Positions 52,011-64,000 of a DNA stretch of 64,000 bases are shown here, in pieces; the stretch's first letter is position 1, and each line of letters begins with the position of its first letter. This DNA comes from Tetrahymena elliotti 4EA (lineage: Eukaryota > Ciliophora > Oligohymenophorea > Hymenostomatida > Tetrahymenidae). The stretch lies in the NCBI GenBank assembly GCA_000231825.2, contig JH720300.1:552480-616479 (forward strand), in the 5' to 3' direction. The notes under the pieces are model-generated. The model was not told the origin of the DNA and ran no database searches. It saw only the letters and a program-made list of their open reading frames with translations. A program made the translations under genes and the position numbers.

Positions 52011-54915
52011 TCAAGGATAATTAAATTTGGGTTGACTTGTCATCATAAATTTAGGTACATCAGCAAAATAAACTGGGATATTGTATGCTCCAGGTCCAGG
52101 TTCATCACCTCTCTTAGACTAGGGTCTTAAACTTGTACCGAATCCCCACTTAGGACCTAATTTATTTAATAAATAAATTTAAATTCTGATTTCTTTCATA
52201 AAAATGATCTTGAAAATTACCATGTTCTCCAGCTCTAATATTATAATTTCCAGGACCAGGTGCATCCTTAAGCTTGTACATTGATGGTCTTAAACTTGTA
52301 CCAATCCTTTAAAAAAATTGATTTATTATTCTAAAAAATTACTATTAAATTTACTTTGCAGAACTTGGTCTTTCCTTAATGAAAACCTCACTTGGTTAGT
52401 AAGAACCAGGTCCAGGTACTTTCATTCTTTCTCTTTCTACAGGATCAGGTTTTGAAACCCCCTTAAAAGATAGCTATTTAATTAATTCAAAATTATTATT
52501 AGTATATTTTTAATTCTTTATAAAATCTACTTTAGGACCATCTGCAGTCTGGGGACGAACATTGTACTAACCAGGACCGGGGTTACTGTAAGTTAGATTT
52601 AAAGGCTTTCTTTTATCGGAGCCTACTTTTACTTAAGGTGATTAGGGTCTATTAGCATCAATACGGGGAGAATATCTATATAATATTTTTTATTAATAAA
52701 ATATCAATTTTTATTAATTTTAATACGCTCCAGGCCCAGGCTTGCTAACTATTTCTTTATCAAGGGTATCTCTTGTTTAGGTTCCAATTCTTTTAATTAA
52801 ATATAAATTTTTGAAACAAAAAGCCATTTAGCATTAAAATGATTGTATAATAGAGATATTTTGCCTCAATTCTTTTTTGAGTTTTATTAATTTTAATATC
52901 AATAATAATTTTTCAAAATAAAAAATTAACTGCTGATTATCAAAAAATTTATTTTGAAAACTAATTTTTAATATTTTTAGCTACCTAATCTTTAAATCTT
53001 TTTTAAAAGATATTTCTTCAAATAATTTTTTTGTTATTTTATTTATCTTTTATTCTTATTTTTAAGTTAATGAATGATTTTTTTAAAAGCTATTTAATAA
53101 TGCTACTCAGTTTCATTTATGCTATTTAACATTTTTTTAAATTTATTGATTATTAGTAAAATTTTATATTGAGTTTATTTAATCAAAATTATTTGGAATA
53201 AACATACTTAAATGCAGGGTTTTGCTTTTTATTTTTGTTTGTGGGATTGTAAGCACCAGGACCAGGAACTTTAGCAATTTCGTTGGCTACACCATTAGCT
53301 CTTCTGGATATCATAGTTACTCCTCTACTAAGATCGATGCAACTTTTTTGATCGTACTAACCAGCTATAAAACGTTATTATTGAATTGATAAATTAGAAT
53401 AAATAGCTTACGTCCAGGAGTTTAATTGCTATAATATAATCCATCTCTTTAACTAGTTCCAAAACCTAAAATTTTAAATTTAATTTATTAATTTCTAAAT
53501 TTAAATTATCCCTATTCAATATATACCAAATTTAGGAGCAGCTGAGGAAGGTCTGCTGACATTGTAATCTATAAAATATTTTTTTTTAATAATGATATGA
53601 CGACCTCAATAAATAAATACTTGCTGGACCAGGAGTGTTAGTGCCCAAATAAAGTTCATTTCTTGTAGAAAGAGGGAATCTAGATATTAAAATAAAAGTT
53701 TATAAAGTTTTAGTAAAAAAAATAAACCTACTTCATTGATGGTTGATTTAAAACAGAAGATCTGTGTTCATACTAACCAGGTCCAGGTTAGAATTATTAT
53801 TCAGAACTAGAGTGTTTCATTCCCATACTAAAATAAAATTAAAAAAAATAAATTCAATCAAAGAGAATTTGAAATTAAGCTTGTTAGTATAATAAAAATT
53901 AACCATTTAAACTAAATAGTTATTTTGAGATTTTATTTATTTATTCATTTTAATTTTATGAAACTATCTTAGAAATAATTTATTGAATAGAATTAAGATT
54001 CTATGATTTTAATATTAATTTTTAAAGTTTATTTAAATAACTAATTGTTATTTCTCTTTGTTATTACCTGTAATTAGGAGATGATTAGTAGATTGTTTTT
54101 CCAGGATTATAAGCGCCTGGTCCAGGAACTAATTTTAAGAAAAAGTTTGTTAAATCTTGCTAATAGACTTAAATTTCATTCTTACCAAATAAGAAAGTTT
54201 CAACTTTAGGCTTTGATCCAGAACCAATCGAGAATTTAGGACCTGATTACTTTTGTTAATTTCAAAATAAATCAAGTTAATTTTTCATTTCAAAATCTAT
54301 TTTATTAGTCTTAATTGATATCTAAAACTTATTTAATTGATAATTCAAGTCATATTTACACTATTTGATAGATTGTATCTATTTATTAAATAATATAAAT
54401 CAATAAGCTCAATTATGTCTATTTTTATAAATTATTATGTTACTTTCCAGGGCCAGGGGCATCATTAACAACTAAAGGAGCACGATTAGATAAACCAAAT
54501 CTATTTTTTTTTAAATTAATAAAGACCCATTAAATATTCTCAATAAACTCAATCAATTTTATTTAGTTGATTAGATTATTAAATAAAATCATACTTCCAT
54601 TTAGGAGGAATAATCTTTGAAAATTTATCAGCAGTATATGCACCAGGACCCTTTTAGTTAAAGAAAAAGTTATTTAGATAATGCAAATCATTAATGTTTA
54701 AATTAAATATTTATGATAAAAGCCTCAAAAATCTAAATTTAGAATTATCAGTTTACAGGAACAAACATTGAACTGCTCTTCAAATCACCTAATATTAATT
54801 CATTTTTTAAAAAGTTTTAATATGAAAGAGTACTTTATCTAAAAAGGAAGGGTAATCTAAAGACAATTTATAATTTACCTCTTTTTCCAGTACCTATTGA
54901 CCAAGCACTAACCAT
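52011..54915 (-). CDS. SHIPPO (STPGR) repeat protein, ODF3/CIMAP-like
   Basis: ATG 54915 (MVSAWSIGTGKR); stop TGA 52011-52013. The gene is split into about a dozen short exons, and most carry one copy of the Pro-Gly-rich SHIPPO repeat: VPGPGAYTADKFS, NDAPGPG, VPGPGAYNPGKTI, QPGPGQYEHRS, VPGPGAYNP, EPGPGAYNIPVYF and others. The repeats alternate with GPKFSIGSGSKP or GPKWGFGTSLRP segments, which are the other half of the unit. I count about twelve repeats. Proteins of this family (ODF3/CIMAP and relatives) bind inside ciliary microtubules or along sperm outer dense fibres, so an axonemal role fits a ciliate. Individual exon boundaries were only partly resolved. Family assignment is secure. Confidence 0.88.
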
Positions 54916-56484
54916 TTTTAATATTTAACTGACTTTTACTTATATTTTAAATTGTTTTAAAAAAAGCTTCCTATGCTTATTAATTGAATTTACAGTAAAT
55001 TTTTTAAGTGTATAAAAAACTGATTATATTTTTATTATTTATTATTAAGTAATATACCAAAAATTCTTTATCTCCTCTATATTAAATTCTTAATACAATC
55101 AACTATCTTTTTTTATAAATCAAATCTTTCTTATTTTTTTTGTAAAATATATCAGTCAATCAATTCACTCTTTCTATTCACCTCTTTTTAAAAATTTGAT
55201 ATTTTTTTCTTATCTTTTGAAAAGTTATTACTATTTAATTGTATCAATGTTTTCCATTATATCTATTTGCCATATATTTATTTATTATAAATCGTTCCTG
55301 ATGAAGTTATTCAAATAATTTTAAAACTTTTGAGAAAGTGAAATCTATTTAAAAGTTATTTTTAAAAATCTTCTATAATTCTTTAAAAGATTGGATTATT
55401 AAAAAGAAAAAAAAATTATTTTTAGAAAATCAAAAAAAACATCAAATTATTAATAAAGAACATTAGCATTAGATTAAAAGATATTTTCTTTTTTAAATAT
55501 CTAAACAAAATTTATTATTTAAATTTTTCATAAAAAATACTAAAGATAATGTATTTGTTTATTATTCTTTATTTAATAAAATAACCTCGTCATGCCACTC
55601 TCTTATTCATTCAATTTTTTTTAAAAATTTAATATTTTTTTCATGCAATTCAAAAAAAAAAAATTTAATGATGAATTGATTTTAATAAATGTTAATTATT
55701 ATTTTTGTTTCCTATTCTTCAAATTATTTTAAATTATTTTCAAAGATTTCTTCGTTTACAAAAATAATTTTGAAACTTAAAAAATTATTGAAAATTTTAT
55801 TATTTTAATATATTTCCAATAAAATTACTTTCAAAATTTTACTTGTTTTATGAACTCTTAATTAATTTTAAATTAAGATATTTAAATATGATAAAATTAA
55901 ACATTTAGATTTCTTAAGTATTAATTGTATTTTTGAGAATGATAATCAAAAACATTTTCTATTTAATTTGCAAAATAAATTACAAATAGAATAAATGAAT
56001 TTAAAAGATAGTTTCTCGCTTTCATTTATTTAGAAAGTAACTAATATATAAGAAAGAATATTTTTATTAGTAGCATTTGCAAATTTATAATGAATAAAGA
56101 AACATAACTTTAAAAAAAATTGTATTACTTTTAATGTGTAAAATAAAACTATCATTTTTATTTTAAATTTATTTATTCCAAAGTATTTATATATTGTCAA
56201 TAAATTTTTTTTTTAATTTAAATAATATCATTTTATCAGCCTCTATGTTTTAAAGAAGAAGAAAAGAAGTAGGTGTGTTCAGAGGAGAAAGTTAATGATG
56301 TCAAATAAAGATTTAGAATTAGCTACAAATGTCATAAAATATTTACAATTCTTCAAGAAGGAATATTACAAATTCAATTAGTTTTAAATTTAAACTATTA
56401 AATATTTATTTGATTTCAAAATTATTTCTCAAATATTTAAATCTGTGATTAAATATGTAATAATGAAAAATAAACAAAATATTT
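54916..56484. other. Intergenic spacer containing a gene-fragment copy
   Basis: Very A/T-rich spacer. Apart from the degenerate copy of part of paralogue B at 56245-56380, listed separately, no coding frame or RNA gene was seen. Confidence 0.6.
56245..56380 (+). pseudogene. Degenerate fragment copied from paralogue B (43310-43445)
   Basis: The blocks TTTAGAATTAGCTA, AAATGTC, TAAAA and AATTCTTCAAGAA occur in the same order and nearly the same spacing as in 43375-43432. Upstream, AATGATGTCAAA matches AATGAAGTCAAA after a 12-nt deletion. The match covers part of the Q/N-rich tail of the gene at 40045-46322 and lacks both ends, so it is a non-functional segmental copy. The orientation is the same as the source. 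Confidence 0.7.
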
Positions 56485-57153
56485 TCATTTTAGGTTGTTA
56501 TAATAATCTAAAAATATTTGTAAAATAAGCATAGAAGAGATTCCGTCTTTCAAATCTTTATGTTATTTAAGATTAACATTCTCATTATAATTGTATGCAA
56601 TTTCTTCAATTATTTATTGAGAAGCATATGTAGTTGCTGATTCATCAACCTATTTTACATTATAAATTAAAAAAGTGATATTTAAAATTAAAAATTACTG
56701 CAGTGAATGGAATAGTTGGCTCTACTTTATTAATCATCTAACTTATTTCCGAATCAAAAAACTATTATTATTTTATTTAGAAAGTTCTACACAATTATAA
56801 ATTTATTATAATGTATACCCTATGAAAATTAGTAGTGCCTATAACAAATCCTTTGACATTTTCTTTTTAGATATACTTTTTCAATTTAGTGATGACAACT
56901 GGGTTATTAAAAGTTCTTAGATCTCCTTTTGTTTCAATTGTTTCAAGCATCTTTTTATTTTACAATTTTATCATCTAAAAGATTAATGCTTATTAGATAA
57001 ATTACTGACATATGATTTCTAAAGTTTTGTATCAGTTATAGAAAGTCCTAAAAATTTAGTCCCATAATCAACTCCTATAAGAGTAATACCTTGTGGGCTT
57101 TATCTCATTTGCTTCTAAAGATAGAGCTTAAACATTAAATTACTTTTTTGCAT
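56485..57153 (-). CDS. YqgF/RuvX-type nuclease family protein
   Basis: ATG 57153 (MQKSNLMFKLYLQKQM); stop TGA 56485. Three short introns restore frame: one near 56960-57010 with a GTCAGT donor, one or two near 56750-56825, and one near 56645-56695. The protein matches the bacterial RuvX/YqgF fold from end to end: LIGVDYGTKFLGLSITD (family GxDYGTKRIGVAVSD, with the catalytic Asp), TKGDLRTFN, VKGFVIGTT, FTAVDESATTYAS (family VDERLTT), and KDGISSMLILQIFLDYY (family DDxAAALILQxYL, with the second acidic residue). RuvX matures rRNA 5' ends in bacteria and was first named a putative Holliday junction resolvase. The N-terminal ~20 residues are basic and free of acids, compatible with mitochondrial import, which would suit an organelle rRNA or DNA role; that is inference. 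Confidence 0.82.
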
Positions 57154-58904
57154 GACTGATTCAATATTAATATATAGATATCTCTAATTTTGGCAGACTA
57201 GTTTAAATATTGTACTTTTGATTAAGAAATCAGTGTATTTTTAGTAGAAGATTAATTAATTTAATGGATATATTTATTAAATAATGAATCATTTAATAAC
57301 CAATTACTCATACCTTTATTCTACTTAACCTTAGGTATGCAAGAAATGATACCTTTAGATTCATGATTTTTGATAATCGAACAAATAATTGTATTAAAAA
57401 AATAAACCTTTTATTGAATTTCCAAACCAATTAGCAAAAAATTATACTCGAAAATAAAAATTGTTTATAAATCAATTAAATATTTGGAGTAAATGAACTA
57501 GATTTTATTTAACATTAGAAAAGGTCTTTTTCAATACAGTAATAAATTATTATTTGAATCATTCATTATATTAACATAATTAAATAGCCTCATTAACTTT
57601 ATTATTTCATTAAAACTGTTAAAATTAATTTAGATATTATTTAATAAAGTTAGCGTTTAAATTAATTTAGCAAATTAATAATATATTAGGTCTTCTTTCT
57701 TTTCCAATTTTATCTTAAAAGTAAGAAGCTATTTTACTTGTAAAAAAGGCCCAGCCTCTACTAGAAATTAATTCCTATAAACACTAATAAAATATGTGTG
57801 GCCTAAGTAACTCTGAATAATATTTATAAAAAAATGTAATTATATGTTAGATCTGAGAAAAAAAATGATTAAATTTGCTGAGGTTTTCAAAAATTAATTT
57901 ATTAAAAAATTTAGTTTTCGTTAGGGTTTATAATACTAATTTACATTTTTTAATAAAGCCTTAATAACTACTAAAGATTAGAAATAAAATATTCATTTTT
58001 TCCTACCTAAAAATTGTAAGTATAAATAAAAATATGTGTGAAAGACTGTAAATTGTAATACTTTGTTATAAACTTTTATAATTCTTAATTTTATTTCTGA
58101 TAACAAAATACTAATTGGCTTTGTTATGTTCAAAAAAAAGGATAAAAATTACATTTTGAATTTAAAAAAACAAAGTTAATTCTTCAAAATAGAAAGGACA
58201 AATGATGACTACTATTAAATAGAATAGAAATTAATTAAAAATCTTTGAAATAATATTGAGAAAGTTATTCATTTTATTACTATATTTTCCAAAAGAATGT
58301 TCATTTAATTGTTTGAATTTTAATATAAAATCCTAATGAATCTATTTAAAAGTAAATTAATAATTTTGCTTTTTACTTTCATAATCGAAAGATAAATCAA
58401 AGCAAATTTGACAGATTTAACAGCAGCAAATTTATACACATTTAAAATAGAAGGACTTAGAAAAAATTATTAAAATAAATTTATGAAGGTGTGTAATAAA
58501 ATCAAATTTAAATCAAGATAAAAAGTAAAATCAAAAAGGAATGTTTTTTTAGGTAAATTAATGGTGTATATGGAAATATAAAATTAAAAATAAGGGATAT
58601 AATGATTTATATTACAATTAAAAATATTTATTTTCACAATTAGGATGCTTGCTACTTGTCGTATATTTATTTTCATCTGTTCTTTATAAATTATTTATTT
58701 AATCTTAAATTTTCTATTTAAACTAGTTAATAATTAATGTATGTAAAGGATAGTTGGATGGATGATGGTTAGGTGGGATTGGATGTGAGATTTGTTTGGT
58801 TAATTGTTTAATATTTTTTTGTTATTTAAGTATAATATTTTTTAATAATTAGAAAAGCGGGTCTGTTTTTATTAAGGTTACAACTGTTTTTAATTGAGGG
58901 CAAA
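57154..58904. other. Intergenic spacer
   Basis: A/T-rich spacer between two minus-strand genes. Around 58740-58800 there is a short G-rich stretch of TGGATGGATGATGG type on the plus strand, beyond the 3' end of the next gene. No coding frame is supported. Confidence 0.55.
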
Positions 58905-60827
<1,923 letters not shown>

Positions 60828-63444
60828 TCTGAGATATAAACTGTCTCTTTTTATCTTGCTAGTATGTTTGAGCTTTGAAATTAACAGATGACTTGTCCAC
60901 AAAAATGGCTCTAGTAGATACCTTGATTTTTTATTTTTTTTAATCTTTTTGCTTGATTGCTTGCTTGTTGATAAATTGCTTTAATTATCTCTTGGTTTAA
61001 AAGTGGTGTGTAAAATGATATTTGAGAGCAGTAAAGCTGAAATAAAATTTTGTTTCCTAAATAACTTTCAGACCTGAAGAGAAATGGAAGTGTATTATTA
61101 CTTAGCTTGTGGATGATAAATTTTTTTATTTATCTGGAGTTAGTTAGCTATGATTTTGCTTTGAATTTCTTTCTACTTAAAGCGATATTTTATATTTTTT
61201 TCTTTAAAAGTGGAAATATTTATCTTTTTTTTGATGATTAATTATTTTTTGGAAAGTTGTACTATAGTAATTAATTATGCTATTAGATGGAATAATTGAA
61301 AGGTTTTTATCAAAAAGTACTTGTTAACTAAAAGTAATAAAGTAATCTGCAATCATATCAAAACAAACAAACAAATTTTTAATATAGAGCTAATAAAGTA
61401 ATTGATTGATTGACTGAATAATATCCAGCTTTATTTAAGCTTGTGTATTTTTTAATCTGTGTGTGGTATATAATTTAATTGAGTTTTTGTTAGTTTCTCT
61501 GAATAAATATAAGGTGAATGAAGATTCTTATCATAATTCAAACTTTAGTAACTTTGATTTTTTGATTAAGCCTCCCAAACAATTAATTCTTCTATCAAAA
61601 AATTATAATTTCAAAATTATAAATTTCCAAAAAGCAAGATATTGATTGATTGTCAAGGTAAAAAAATAAATACAAGCAAACAAAAAACAACATTACTATT
61701 TTATTATTTACCAAATGTAATATTTAGCTAATCAAATCTGAGTAAATACCACTTATTTTATTTTAAGACTAAACTCTCTTTTTTCATTCTCATTAACTAA
61801 ACTTTATTAATTAATTAAGCTAACACATCCTTAATATTTTTTTAGATTTTTTAGCCTAACAGATATAATATTAGCATACCTTGCATGAATAAATATTTTA
61901 TCAGAATTACTATTCTGTGATGGATGTTTTTTTAATTTGCTTAAATTTACTTTTCTTAAGAAATTTCAAAATCTATTATTTTTAATTAGTAGTAATTCTC
62001 CATAAATAAATCACACAAAGCATTACAGAAAAAAGAGTTCTTTTTTATCTCTTATTTGAAATTACCAATACAGAAACCTTTTAAATAGGATATTTTTATA
62101 AATAATTTAATTATTATTTTTTTTGTGAACTCCGTTTACTCTGTTTATCAAAACTAAAGCTTTTTAGATATTTTTATCTTAATATAAATTTCAGTACTTT
62201 AGTTCTAAACTGCTATTTGATTTACTCCAAATATTTGGGATGAATGAATATTATGAACTTTATAAAAAAGTAAAAAATTTTAAAAAGAAAATTAACTACT
62301 TAGCCTTCAGAGATCTTTTTCATGTAGTATTTTTCATCTCTTAAAAAATAGGTTAGAAATACTGTAAGAAAATATATAATCAAAGAATTTTTTCCTCTTT
62401 CAAGATTTCTTCTGAAAATCGTATTTTCGTTTTTAAACGTGAATAAAATTAATAAAAAATATGATATAATTTCTATTCCAAATCAAATTACAAAATGTAT
62501 ACATTATCGAAAAATAGAAAATAAAAAAACTTGATTGAAAACATAATCAGTATTTCAATATAAAAAATAGATTTGTATTTAAAATGATTTGAAGTTTTAT
62601 CAATAAAACAAGAATCTGAGTTAATTGTATTTTTTAAAAATACTTGGGAGTGTTTTAATATTCATCCAGTAGATAAAATATTTGCTTCCTTGAAAATTTT
62701 TTGTAAGAACTCTTTACCTTATCTTTTATCTAAATTTGAAATAGATTGATAACAATATTTAAATCAGCACAATTGATAAATATTTTGTAACCAAAAAATT
62801 ATAATCTTTCTTTAATTTTTATCAATCACGAATCTTCAATCGTAAAGCCGTCTTCAATTTTTTAAGCAAATTTTAGTTTATTTTTAAAAAAAGTAAGCCA
62901 TTTCTGAGTAATGAAAAGTACAATTACTAAAAAAATTCATTTAATTATTAATAAAATACTTCTAACAAAGTAAATATTTATAGACTATTCAATATTTAAT
63001 GTATAAAATACAAATGATTGTATTAATCTATTTGCTCTAGAAAAGGCTTACGAGCTCTTGAATGATATCACATTTTTTAATTTGTATTTTAAGTTTCAAA
63101 ATTAGAAGAGACAAAAAAAATATTATGAAAAATAAGAATTGAATGATTTAGTTAAGGAAATAAAGAACTGAAGAGTAATTTTGAAAAAATAGATAGATTA
63201 ATAGATAGTATAAAAAATAAAAAAACAATTAATAAAGAAAAATGTTAAATTGTAAATGAATGAGTTTTAATAATTATTAAAATCATAATTTAAAATTAAA
63301 CATTGATGAAATTTAATACTTATTTACACATTTTCTTTAGCTAGATATCCTTTTAATTTATTTAAAGTTTATTTTAAATTAATCTTAATGATTTTTACAC
63401 ATTTTTATATAGCTTGATATCCTTTTATATATTTAGAGTTTATT
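60828..63444. other. Intergenic spacer
   Basis: This region lies upstream of the PH-kinase gene and downstream of the last gene. It is A/T-rich and interrupted by TGA in all frames. No gene, RNA or mobile element was seen. Confidence 0.6.
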
Positions 63445-64000
63445 TCAAATTAATCTTATTGATTTTTAGGTTGGTGTTTTATTTTCATTTAATAAAAGTG
63501 AAAAATTTTTTATTTGTTTGTTTTGTTCTTGCTTGTAAAGCAGGGCTTCATAATGTGGAATTTATAATTCTTATGGAGTTATTAATTAGCCATTTCCTAC
63601 TTAATTAGTATGACTCTATTGACTCACTACATTTGCAGATAAAGTTTTCAGTTTTGCATAATGATAATTCTCAAAATTTTCATTTAATTTCAGCTTTTCT
63701 TAGACTTTCATGTGGTGATTTTCTTAAATAGAGTTTAAAATCTAGTTCAAATGTTATTTAGATGGAGATTTCTAATGAGTCTATCTCAAGATATATTCAT
63801 TTTACTAAATATCTGACGTCCTTTTTTGTTCAATTTTACTGTTTAAAAAAATAAATATATTGTTAAATTTTAAATAATTAAATTAAATTTTTACATGGCA
63901 TGCTGATGGTTGTGAAATTGCATTGGGCGGGGAGATATAAATTAGGAGGATTGGCTATTTATTGATTTAGATGCATCTTGAAGCAAGTTATTATTGTTGC
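63445..64000 (-). CDS. Unrecognised protein, C-terminal part
   Basis: The gene enters from the right edge and ends at TGA 63445-63447. A 56-nt intron (63839-63894) splits the visible part; splicing joins two open exons in phase. About 166 residues are visible: a Ser/Asn/Gln-rich part (SSQFISPRPMQFHNHQHA) followed by a charged, probably helical C-terminus (HHMKVQEKLKLNENF; EALLYKQEQNKQIKNF). No domain is recognised. It is partial because the 5' end lies outside the window. Confidence 0.65.

Overview
The window is macronuclear-type DNA from a ciliate, most likely Tetrahymena or a close relative. The base composition is extremely AT-rich. Every convincing gene reads through many TAA and TAG codons as glutamine and ends at TGA. 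Short introns begin GT and end AG and are far more AT-rich than the exons. Standard-code reading frames are therefore misleading, so all genes here were translated with TGA as the only stop. Many of the resulting gene models close exactly in frame over more than 1.2 kb.

Left part (1-21 kb): the N-terminal piece of a medium-chain (quinone oxidoreductase type) dehydrogenase; a large unrecognised helical protein; an AGC-type protein kinase starting MGNC (likely lipid-anchored); a four-span membrane protein; a charged coiled-coil protein; and a second MG-starting kinase with an HLD instead of HRD catalytic motif. These are separated by 1-3 kb AT-rich spacers.

Middle part (21-51 kb): three large paralogues (21507-28497 minus, 40045-46322 plus, 47319-51226 plus). 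Each has an N-terminal chymotrypsin/V8-type serine-protease-like domain, a WD40 region and a long Q/N-rich coiled-coil tail. All three appear to have lost the nucleophilic Ser, and two have also lost His and Asp, so they look like pseudoproteases. The minus-strand copy carries one in-frame TGA (codon 583) in an otherwise perfectly open gene. Between them lie two paralogous cysteine-rich (IBR/RING-like) proteins with a C-terminal PARP-type ADP-ribosyltransferase domain. The copy at 37525-39462 keeps the H-Y-E triad; the copy at 33400-35205 has lost His and Glu. An aldo/keto reductase pseudogene sits between these two, and an unrecognised 423-residue protein lies nearby. Clustering of protease-like/WD40 sensors with E3-like/ADP-ribosyltransferases is the most unusual feature of the window. 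A joint signalling or defence role is only inference.

Right part (52-64 kb): a many-exon SHIPPO/STPGR-repeat (PGPGxY) ciliary protein; a YqgF/RuvX-type nuclease gene with introns and a basic, possibly mitochondrial, N-terminus; a PH-domain protein kinase; and the 3' part of an unrecognised gene running off the end. A degenerate ~130 bp copy of part of the 40045-46322 gene lies at 56245-56380.

No tRNA, rRNA, CRISPR array, transposase or telomeric repeat was seen. Promoters and polyadenylation sites could not be identified in sequence this AT-rich.
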